From Candidatus Saccharimonadota bacterium (lineage in GTDB: Bacteria; Patescibacteriota; Saccharimonadia; Saccharimonadales; Saccharimonadaceae), in NCBI GenBank assembly GCA_009777315.1, contig WRMD01000003.1, positions 1-64,000 of the forward strand: a stretch of DNA of 64,000 nt, written 5' to 3'. Shown piece after piece: positions 40,850 to 48,049 of the stretch. Position 1 is the first letter of the stretch; each line of letters opens with the position of its first letter. Below the pieces are notes generated by a model. That model was given only the letters and a program-made list of their open reading frames with translations, ran no database searches and was not told where the DNA came from. Both the position numbers and the translations under genes were made by a program.

Positions 40850-42313
40850 TTATTGAGGTAGGGTGATGAGGTGGAGGGAGGGGTCTCTCCGAGCGGTTTT
40901 TGATGGTTTTTGGGTGAGGAGGAGGTTGCAGCGGTCGACCATGATTAGGGAGCCGTGTTTCTTGAAGTGGCGGCGGGCGGCGCGGAGCTGACTCTCGGTG
41001 TCGGGGGAGAGAGGTTGGTTGCTCAGGATAGGTTCTAGGGCGAGCTGGAGGCTGATCCAGTGGACGTAGTCGGTGTTGAGACGGGTGAAGTGAGCGGCTT
41101 TTAGGCGGAGGTAGGCGTGTTTGGTGAGCCAGGTGAAGAAGAGGGCGCTGGCGATGATGAAAGCGAAGGTGGCGAAGATGCCGGGGGCGGAGGAGAGGAT
41201 TTCGCTGAAGGCAAGGCGGGCAAGGGCGGCAAGGACGGCGCCGACGGCGACGTAAGCGGCGCTGAAGTTTTTGGCGTCGGCTTCGGCGTAGAGGTAGGAG
41301 CTGTCGGTGACGGGGCGGTGGCGGAGGAATTCGCGGAGGGTTTTGAGCTCGAAGCGGGCGGCGGTGGCTTCGTTGGTTCCGGCGGTTTCGGTGGCCTTTG
41401 TAGCGAGGAGTTTGAGGTTGCAGGCCATGACGCAGGTGTAGTATTTGAGGCGTTCGCTTGCGATGAGGTTGGGGAGGGTTTCGAGGACGGGGATGAGGGT
41501 AGCGTAGTCGGCGCGGTCTTCGAGGATGCCTACCTGGGTTTCCCAAATGACGGCCCAAACTCTGGTGCTGGCGGTGACTTCGGGGTGAACGAGGTCTTTT
41601 TGGTTTTGTTTGATGAGGGTGGTGATTTGGGCTTTGGTGGCGGGCTTTGGTTTCTTGGTGTGGCGGGTGATGAGGAGGATGAGTTTTAGGGTTTGGAGTT
41701 CGACTTTATGGCTGATGTTTGTGGTGGGGGAATTTTTGAGGATTTCGGTGGCTTCGTTTGCGAAATGTTCGGCTGGTTCGAGTTGGTTTAGGTGGTGGTA
41801 GATTTTTGCGGAGGCCAAGCAGTAGGCGAAGAGGGTTTCGGTGTTGCCGGTGGGCTTCGTTTTGTTGATGAATTTGGAGGGGCGGAGGTTGGTGTGCGAG
41901 GTGTTTTCGTCGAGGATTTCGCCTAGGTCTTGGGCGAGCCGGAGGGCGTGGGAGATTTTGCCGTTGTAGAGGTGGAGGTTGATGAGTTGTTGGTAGATTT
42001 GGGTTTGGGTGTTTTTTAGGTCGGCTTCGGAAATGGCGAGCCATTTGGTGAGGAGGGGGAGGCGAAGGGCGAGGAGGGCGGTATGGCTGCGGGGGACGAT
42101 CCAGAGGAAGACGCGGGCGCGATTGTAGTCGGCAGCGTTTTTCTTGGCGACGCCTCGGAGGTAGGTGAGGATGAGTTTTTTGAGGAAGGCGGCGGGGGTG
42201 GTATATCGGGCGTTTTCGAACTTAGCGGAGAGGGAGAGGAGGCCCTTTTTGCGGTAGTCTTGGGCTAGCGCTTGGGAGTTGTTGGGGACCTCTGGCTGAT
42301 TTTGCTTATGCAT
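40850..42313 (-). CDS. Hypothetical helical-repeat membrane protein
   Basis: 487 residues from ATG 42313, which lies 7 nt after TATACT. Long alpha-helical N-terminal part with TPR-like spacing (YRKKGLLSLSAKFENARYTT; LINLHLYNGKISHALRLAQD; CLASAKIYHHLNQLEPAEHF), then two transmembrane helices (AAYVAVGAVLAALARLAFSE; GIFATFAFIIASALFFTWLT) and a shorter helical C-terminus. Function unknown. TPR-like arrays usually bind protein partners. Confidence 0.72.
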   Translation of the reverse strand: MHKQNQPEVPNNSQALAQDYRKKGLLSLSAKFENARYTTPAAFLKKLILTYLRGVAKKNAADYNRARVFLWIVPRSHTALLALRLPLLTKWLAISEADLKNTQTQIYQQLINLHLYNGKISHALRLAQDLGEILDENTSHTNLRPSKFINKTKPTGNTETLFAYCLASAKIYHHLNQLEPAEHFANEATEILKNSPTTNISHKVELQTLKLILLITRHTKKPKPATKAQITTLIKQNQKDLVHPEVTASTRVWAVIWETQVGILEDRADYATLIPVLETLPNLIASERLKYYTCVMACNLKLLATKATETAGTNEATAARFELKTLREFLRHRPVTDSSYLYAEADAKNFSAAYVAVGAVLAALARLAFSEILSSAPGIFATFAFIIASALFFTWLTKHAYLRLKAAHFTRLNTDYVHWISLQLALEPILSNQPLSPDTESQLRAARRHFKKHGSLIMVDRCNLLLTQKPSKTARRDPSLHLITLPQ

Positions 42314-42379
42314 ACTATATAGTATAGCACAAAGTGGCGGAGAAAGCAAGGGTACTAAAATAACTTCCTTCACGTATTA

Positions 42380-42519
42380 GCGAAAGGCTCGCCGAGCACA
42401 GAATTTCATTCGGACACAGCATCATTTTAATCCGTCGCCACGGACTAAAATGTGCTTCTACCTCGGCTTGCCAAGCTCCGGGACGTTCCGAATGAAACTG
42501 TATCTCGCACGCCTTTCGC
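42380..42519 (+). ncRNA. Dispersed structured RNA element, copy 3
   Basis: Outer stem GCGAAAGGC.../...GCCTTTCGC, TTCATTCGGACACAG, hairpin CATTTTA-TCCG-TCGCCA-CGGA-TAAAATG, ACCTC, hairpin GCTT-GCC-AAGC, GGGACGTTCCGAATGAA. Best preserved copy. It ends 46 bp before cassette H; copy 1 also sits beside a cassette. Confidence 0.62.
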
Positions 42520-42565
42520 ATATAGAACATCCGCTATTTTGGTGTGAACCTGCCTCCGCGCTCCT

Positions 42566-42781
42566 CCTTCGCCACTGTCGGATCGGCTATCTTGCATAAT
42601 CAAGGCCTCACAGGGCTTCATGTAATGTCAGAGCGATCAATATGGTGGACGTCATCTAATGTATCAACTATATGGCCCGGCTATTCGTGGATCAGTCCTA
42701 CATTGACAGACCTGGCACGTTCCGATCATGGCAAATTCAGTGGTCTAGCCCTCCGCTGTGTCTACCCGTAGGGGGTGGGGA
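42566..42781 (+). repeat. Silent FISUMP C-terminal cassette H (unpaired)
   Basis: Complete frame. The core reads IWWTSSNVSTIWPG and the end reads GLALRCVYP with the full tail. There is no facing partner; the position of the partner is taken by the structured element. Confidence 0.87.
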
Positions 42782-42873
42782 GGAGGAGTGCGGCTAGTAA
42801 CTATCTGATAAATATGATATAGTATACATTAGAGTCGGGCAAACGCCCTGATTAGCATTTTGGAGGTGAGATC

Positions 42874-43338
42874 ATGGCAGATAAGTTTACAGTACGCACG
42901 GCGGCGCAGGTCTATCTGATACGTGACGAGGGTGGCGGCCGACTATGGCAAGCGCTTTTTTACAAACGAAAAGATTGCGGGCTGTGGGACACGATAGGGG
43001 GTCATCGTGAAGAGGGCGAGAGCCTGATGCAAGCCGCTCAGCGCGTTGCCCTAAAAGAATACGGCATAACTTTTGACGAAGTTGATGTCGAGTTTGCTAC
43101 TATCATCGATGTCGGCAAGCACAACATTACGGGTCAACAATATGTCACCGCCCACTTTTTTATTCGCAGGTGGGGAGGCGAACCTAAAATTTGCGAACCT
43201 GAAAAAATGGGAGAAATGCGGTGGATGGATGTCCATAGTCTCGACTTGCTTGACGGGCTACCCGAACTAAACTTTGACCGCAAGCAAGCACTCAGCAACT
43301 TTCTTCGTGGTGTCGGATACTCGCAAACGATGTTTTAG
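42874..43338 (+). CDS. Nudix hydrolase
   Basis: 154 residues. Nudix box GGHREEGESLMQAAQRVALK followed by EYGI, close to GX5EX7REUXEEXGU but with RV for RE. It is preceded by LFYKRKDCGLWDTIGG and followed by the usual VTAHFFIRRWGGEPKICEPE. It cleaves nucleoside diphosphates linked to another group; the substrate is not predictable. AT-richer and with other codon use than polA next to it. Own promoter (TATAGT/TATACA region), Shine-Dalgarno (GGAGGTGAG) and terminator. Confidence 0.9.
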   Translation: MADKFTVRTAAQVYLIRDEGGGRLWQALFYKRKDCGLWDTIGGHREEGESLMQAAQRVALKEYGITFDEVDVEFATIIDVGKHNITGQQYVTAHFFIRRWGGEPKICEPEKMGEMRWMDVHSLDLLDGLPELNFDRKQALSNFLRGVGYSQTMF

Positions 43339-43358
43339 AGAAAACGAACAGCTACACT

Positions 43359-43384
43359 AGCCGCCCATATGGGCGGCTTTACTT
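43359..43384 (+). terminator. Terminator after Nudix gene
   Basis: Perfect stem AGCCGCCC-ATAT-GGGCGGCT followed by TTACTT. Confidence 0.85.
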
Positions 43385-43444
43385 AAGGGGGTTGCCTCTG
43401 TTTGACAGGGGTATTTTCTTGCCTCTAATGTGGTAGAATAAGAT

Positions 43445-45868
43445 ATGAAGCGGCTGGTGATAATCGACGGGAAGAGTGTGTTTTATCGGGGGTATTACGC
43501 GATGCGGAGTTTGAGTTTGCCGGACGGGACGCCAACGGGCGGGGTGTATGGCGTGGCGATGATGTTGATTGAGGTGCTGAAGCAGCTGGGGCCGGATTAT
43601 TGGGCGATTGCGTGGGATAAATCGGGGACGAATATCCGGCGGCGCAAAGAGATTTATGCGGAATATAAGGCGAATCGGCAGAAGATGCCGGATGAAATGC
43701 GGGCGCAGATCCCGGTGCTTTTAGAGCTTTTGAAGGCGCTTGACGTGCCGTTGATTGAGCTGGATGATTACGAAGCGGATGACATCATGGGGAGCTTGGC
43801 GAGGCGGGCGGTTGCGGACGGTGTGAAGGTGGATTTGGTGTCGTCGGATCTGGATATGTTGCAGATTATTGGTGATAATATTGAGTTTTATGCGCAGAAG
43901 ACGGGGCTGAGTAAGATGGAGCGGTTTGATTGTAAGGCTTTTGAGGAAAAATATGGGCTGAAATGTGAGCAGTTCTTGGATTTGAAAGCTTTGCAGGGGG
44001 ATTCGAGTGATAATATTCCGGGGGTGCCGGGAGTGGGGGAGAAGACGGCGGTGAGTTTGCTGCAAAAGTATGGGACGCTGGAGGAGGTGTTGGCGCACGC
44101 GGGGGAGCAGAAGGGGAAGTTGGCGGAGAAACTTGCGGCGGGGAAGGAGTTGGCGCATGTGTCGCGGGAGTTGGCGGAGTTGCAGTTTGACGCGCCGGTG
44201 GAGTTTGATGAGAAGGCGATGGCGGTGCGGCTGGATGTGAATAAAGTGATACCGGAGTTGGAGAGGTTGCAGTTTAAGTCGCTCTTAGAGCCGTTTTGGA
44301 AGTTATCGGAAAAGTGGCATCAACCCTCAGCAAGTGCGACTCATTCCGCTTCTCAGTCATCTTCTAGTGCCTCATCCGAGGTGGATCGAGCTGAAGAGGA
44401 AGTGGAGGCGCCAGAGGAAGTGGAGGCGCCGAGGGGGGAGCTGTATGAGGGGCAGAAGATTGCGAATGGGTTGGTGGTGGCGGAGGATGTGAAGGAGCTT
44501 TTGGGAGAGATTGAGGTTGGTGGTGGGGTGGACTTTTATGATACGACGGTGGCGGGGTTTTTGCTGAAGAATTCTGGGGTGCGGCTGGCGGAAGGGTCTT
44601 TAGAAGAAGTGTTTAGTGCGCAGCGGGAAGCGTTTAATGATCTGCCGAAGGTGAAGTGGGTGGCGGCGAACTTGGATTTTCCGTTGATACCGGTGTTGTA
44701 CAAGATGGAGCGGAAGGGGTTAAAGATTGATCCGGAGAAGTTTTTGGAGTTGCATAAGGTCCTCGGGAAGCGGGTGGCGGAGCTGACGGAAGAGATTCAG
44801 AACCAAGCGGGGGAAGAGTTTAATATCGATAGTCCGAAGCAGTTGGCGGAGATTTTGTATGGGAAGCTGAAGCTGGTGGCGGCGGGGGCGCGGAAGACGA
44901 ATTTTGGTAGGAGTACAAATAAGGACGCACTGGATAAGATGCGCGACACGCATGAGATAATTCCGCTGCTAGAAGAGTATCGGGCAACGAAGAAATTGAT
45001 CTCGACGTATGTGGACGCGTTGCCGGCGCTGGCGGATAAGGAGTGGCGGATCCATACGACGTTTTCGCAGGTGGCGACGTCGACCGGACGACTGGCGTCG
45101 AGCAATCCGAATTTGCAGAATATCCCGGTGCGGACGGAGCAGGGGCGGCAGGTGCGGGAGGCGTTTGTGGCGCCGAGTGGGTATTGTTATGTGGCGGCGG
45201 ATTATGCGCAGTTTGAGCTAAGGCTGGCGGCGGTGTTGGCGAATGACGAGGCGTTGATTTCTGATTTTAATAAAGATTTGGATGTACATACGAAGACGGC
45301 GAGCGAAGTTTATGACGTGCCGATGGACAAGGTGACGAAGGAGCAGCGGGAAGTGGCGAAGGTGGTGAACTTCGGGATATTATATGGGATGGGGCCGCAG
45401 AATCTGGCGCGGACGATTAATGTGCCGGTGGCGGAGGCGAAGGAGTTTATTGATAAGTATTTTGAGATTCGGAAGCCGATTCGGGAGTATTTGGACAGGA
45501 CGCTGGCTTTTGCGAAGGAGTACGGGTATGTGGAGACGTATTTTGGCAGGCGGCGGATGGCGGCGGACTTGCACGCGCCGGCAGCGATGGTACGGGCGGC
45601 GGCTGAGCGGGCGATTTTGAATATGCCGATCCAGGGGACGGAGGCGGATTTGATGAAGCGGGCGATGATAAATGTGGATAAACGGTTGGAGGGATTGGAT
45701 GCGGAATTGGTGCTGCAGATACATGATTCGCTGATGGTGGAGTGCAAGGAAGCGATAGTGAAAAAAGTGGCGGAGATTTTGAAAGAAGAGATGGAAGGGG
45801 TGGCGAAAGAGCTGAAGGTGCGGCTCGCGGTGGATGTGAAGACCGGGCGCAGTTGGGGAGATGTGTAG
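43445..45868 (+). CDS. polA: DNA polymerase I, proofreading domain degenerate
   Basis: 807 residues. The 5'-3' exonuclease domain (1-290) is complete: LVIIDGKSVFYRGYYAMRSL, DYEADDIMGSLARR and KALQGDSSDNIPGVPGVGEK. Then comes a Ser/Glu-rich linker (290-330). Only a short remnant of the 3'-5' exonuclease domain remains (DFYDTTVAGFLLKNSG); the DxE and later Asp motifs are absent. The polymerase domain (about 400-807) is intact: ATSTGRLASSNPNLQNIPVR, AADYAQFELRLAAVLAND, REVAKVVNFGILYGMGPQNL and LQIHDSLMVE. TAGAAT lies 5 nt before the ATG. The stop overlaps mutM. Confidence 0.97.
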   Translation: MKRLVIIDGKSVFYRGYYAMRSLSLPDGTPTGGVYGVAMMLIEVLKQLGPDYWAIAWDKSGTNIRRRKEIYAEYKANRQKMPDEMRAQIPVLLELLKALDVPLIELDDYEADDIMGSLARRAVADGVKVDLVSSDLDMLQIIGDNIEFYAQKTGLSKMERFDCKAFEEKYGLKCEQFLDLKALQGDSSDNIPGVPGVGEKTAVSLLQKYGTLEEVLAHAGEQKGKLAEKLAAGKELAHVSRELAELQFDAPVEFDEKAMAVRLDVNKVIPELERLQFKSLLEPFWKLSEKWHQPSASATHSASQSSSSASSEVDRAEEEVEAPEEVEAPRGELYEGQKIANGLVVAEDVKELLGEIEVGGGVDFYDTTVAGFLLKNSGVRLAEGSLEEVFSAQREAFNDLPKVKWVAANLDFPLIPVLYKMERKGLKIDPEKFLELHKVLGKRVAELTEEIQNQAGEEFNIDSPKQLAEILYGKLKLVAAGARKTNFGRSTNKDALDKMRDTHEIIPLLEEYRATKKLISTYVDALPALADKEWRIHTTFSQVATSTGRLASSNPNLQNIPVRTEQGRQVREAFVAPSGYCYVAADYAQFELRLAAVLANDEALISDFNKDLDVHTKTASEVYDVPMDKVTKEQREVAKVVNFGILYGMGPQNLARTINVPVAEAKEFIDKYFEIRKPIREYLDRTLAFAKEYGYVETYFGRRRMAADLHAPAAMVRAAAERAILNMPIQGTEADLMKRAMINVDKRLEGLDAELVLQIHDSLMVECKEAIVKKVAEILKEEMEGVAKELKVRLAVDVKTGRSWGDV

Positions 45869-46782
45869 TGCCGGAATTGCCGGAGGTGGAGACGATAAGA
45901 AGGGGGTTGGCGGAAGTGCTGATTGGGCAAACTTTTATAGGTTTATCTTTCGGAGACAACAGCCAGGGGGAGACCCCCTCTTTGCCATTTGACAATGGCA
46001 AGACCCCCCAGTCTCCTCAAAATAATCCTATAAAAGTTTGTCGGCTCAGACGCTTTGGGAAGTTGCTGGTGATTGATTTTGATAATGGGTGGTCGTTGAC
46101 GTTTCATCTACGGATGACGGGGCAGTTGGTGTATAGGGCGGAGAGCTTGGGTGTTTCGGGGAGCGAGGGGGTTGAGAAAAGGACGGTGGCGGGTGGGCAT
46201 CCGACGGCGTCGTGGGTGGGTGAGTTGCCGGATAAAAGTACGCGGGCGGTTTTTGAATTCGAACGCGGAAAATTATTTTTTAATGATCAGCGGAAGTTTG
46301 GGTTTTATGAATGGGTGGAGACGGATAAAGTGGAAGAAATACCGTTCGTGAAGAAGTTGGGGCCGGAGCCGTGGGTGATGAGTGTGGGGGAGCTGGCGGA
46401 AAAGTTGCAGCGGCACAAGAAGATGAAGATTAAGGCGGCGCTTTTGGATCAGACGATTATGGCGGGCTTAGGGAATATCTATGCGGATGAGACGTTGTAT
46501 TATGCGAGGGTGTCGCCGCTACGTTTGGCCGGGAGTTTGACGCGGGCGGAAGTTGGTCGGGTTATTGAAGGGGCGAAAAAGTCGATGGAGGCGAGCTTGG
46601 AATCGGGTGGGTCGAGCATGAAGAATTATCGGCGGTCGGACGGGAGCTATGGGGATTATTTGGATCTGTTTGCGAAAGTTTATGGGCGGGCGGGGGCGAA
46701 GTGTGAGCGGGACGGTTGCGAGATTGTGAAGATTAAAGTCGCGGGGCGAGGAACGCATTACTGTCCTTGTTGTCAGAAATGA
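45868..46782 (+). CDS. mutM: Formamidopyrimidine-DNA glycosylase with an in-frame insertion
   Basis: 304 residues, GTG start in TAGTG directly at the polA stop. After processing, PELPEVETIRRGL supplies the catalytic Pro2/Glu3. Further features: FHLRMTGQLVYR (Lys/Arg region), LLDQTIMAGLGNIYADETLY (H2TH helix, asparagine and NIYADE), and C-terminal zinc finger CERDGCEIVK...CPCCQK. Between residues about 21 and 57 a palindromic DNA segment (45928-46040) adds about 30 Ser/Pro/Asn-rich residues. Excises oxidised purines and acts in the polA-mutM-holA operon. Confidence 0.95.
   Translation: MPELPEVETIRRGLAEVLIGQTFIGLSFGDNSQGETPSLPFDNGKTPQSPQNNPIKVCRLRRFGKLLVIDFDNGWSLTFHLRMTGQLVYRAESLGVSGSEGVEKRTVAGGHPTASWVGELPDKSTRAVFEFERGKLFFNDQRKFGFYEWVETDKVEEIPFVKKLGPEPWVMSVGELAEKLQRHKKMKIKAALLDQTIMAGLGNIYADETLYYARVSPLRLAGSLTRAEVGRVIEGAKKSMEASLESGGSSMKNYRRSDGSYGDYLDLFAKVYGRAGAKCERDGCEIVKIKVAGRGTHYCPCCQK
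45928..46040. repeat. Palindromic insertion element inside mutM
   Basis: A perfect 14-bp inverted repeat (CAAACTTTTATAGG / CCTATAAAAGTTTG) bounds 113 bp. Nested inside are GGAGAC/GTCTCC, GGGGG-AGA-CCCCC and TTGCCATT-TGAC-AATGGCAA. The whole can fold into a cruciform and is translated in frame as part of MutM. Confidence 0.75.
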
Positions 46783-47495
46783 TCAGTTGGTTTTATGGGG
46801 ATGATCGGGTGCGAATCGCGAAAGCGGTGGAGCGGTTGGTGGGTGAGGGCGAGCAGTTGGTGGTGGATGCGGAAGTGGTGGGCGAGCAGGATTTTTGGGC
46901 GCGGCTGATGATGCCGTCGATGTTTGCGGCGGAAGAGGTGGTTGTGGTGAAGGATGTGATGAAGCGGCCGGAGTTGCATGCGGAATTGTTGAAGTGGGCT
47001 TCGCTAGGGTCGCCTGGGAAGACGGTGGTGTTTTGGGATGAGAAGGTGGACAAGCGGGGGAAGTTGTACAAGGACTTGTCGAAGGCGGTGCGGTTTACTG
47101 AGTGTGCGTTGCCGAAAGTAGATGAGAAGGCAGTGTTTAGGCTGTTTGAGTCGGCGCTTTTTGGGAGGCTGGCGCAAGTGGATAAGGATTTGGAGGCGGT
47201 GCGGATGAATGGCGGCGAGCCGGTGGCGGTGATGGCGCTGGTGAGTGGGCAGCTATATAACTTGGGTGCGGTGGTGTTAACGAATGAGCAGCCAGCGAAA
47301 TTGGCGAAGAGCTTGGGGGTGCATCCGTTCGCGTTGTCAAATTTGACGAAGTTTCGCGGGAAGGTGACAGAGGAGGGTTGGCGGGAGATGGTGGAGATGG
47401 CAAACGAAACCGACCGCCTGATGAAGACGGCCGGTGTTGATGCGTGGTTGCTACTGCGTAAGTTTTTTTACCGCGTGAACGCGATTATTTCTTAG
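46779..47495 (+). CDS. holA: DNA polymerase III delta subunit (clamp loader)
   Basis: 238 residues from ATG 46779 (ATGA overlap with mutM). Matches the HolA layout: ISWFYGDDRVRIAKAVERLV at the N-terminus, MPSMFAAEEVVVVKDVMKR, KTVVFWDEKVDKRGKLYKDL and the C-terminal collar part (SLGVHPFALSNLTKFRGKVT; TDRLMKTAGVDAWLLLRKFF). It is shorter than the usual 330-340 residues. Opens the sliding clamp with gamma/tau and delta prime. Its 3' end overlaps the convergent rpsT by 11 nt. Confidence 0.85.
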   Translation: MISWFYGDDRVRIAKAVERLVGEGEQLVVDAEVVGEQDFWARLMMPSMFAAEEVVVVKDVMKRPELHAELLKWASLGSPGKTVVFWDEKVDKRGKLYKDLSKAVRFTECALPKVDEKAVFRLFESALFGRLAQVDKDLEAVRMNGGEPVAVMALVSGQLYNLGAVVLTNEQPAKLAKSLGVHPFALSNLTKFRGKVTEEGWREMVEMANETDRLMKTAGVDAWLLLRKFFYRVNAIIS

Positions 47496-47886
47496 CTGCA
47501 GGTTTTTTAGCGGCTGACTTCTTGGCTGTGGTGGTTTTGGCCGGAGCTTTAGCTGCTGGCTTTGTTGTCTTTGCGGCTGGTTTAACAGCGGCTTTTGGAG
47601 CTTTTGGAGTGGCGACCTTGGCCTTGGTGGCTTTTTCGACCTTGACGCCAGCGGTTCTCGCTAGTTTGGCAGCGGTGCTCTTCCTGCGGCTGGCGGTGTT
47701 CTTCTTGATCAGACCCTTCTTGACAGCTTTGTCGTATTCGCTCTGAAGCGCCTGAGCGGCTGCGGCAGAAGGAGTTTTGACTAGCTTTTTATAAGCAGCT
47801 TTAATCTGCTTCTTGATACGATCGTTTTTAGCTTTCTTTTTCTGGTCTGCGCGCGCCTGCTTTTTGGCTGATTTAATGATTGGCAT
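47485..47886 (-). CDS. rpsT: 30S ribosomal protein S20 with long Ala/Lys tail
   Basis: 133 residues. The S20 core occupies the first 85 (MPIIKSAKKQARADQKKKAK; YDKAVKKGLIKKNTASRRKS). It is followed by an extra tail of about 45 residues made of Ala, Lys, Pro and Thr (KAPAKTTTAKKSAAKKPAAK), histone-H1-like and probably RNA or DNA binding. TATAAT promoter and GGAG site upstream. Confidence 0.95.
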   Translation of the reverse strand: MPIIKSAKKQARADQKKKAKNDRIKKQIKAAYKKLVKTPSAAAAQALQSEYDKAVKKGLIKKNTASRRKSTAAKLARTAGVKVEKATKAKVATPKAPKAAVKPAAKTTKPAAKAPAKTTTAKKSAAKKPAAKK

Positions 47887-48049
47887 GGTTCAATGTTTCT
47901 CCTATGATAATACATATTATTATACACGTTTTAGGGAAAGAGTCAACTTGGTTTGGAACTTTCCCCCTCCCCCTTGCTTTAACCCTCATGCTAATGTTAA
48001 ACTTAAAGCATTAATGATTAACACAAGGTCTAAACGAGGTGCTCTAAAT

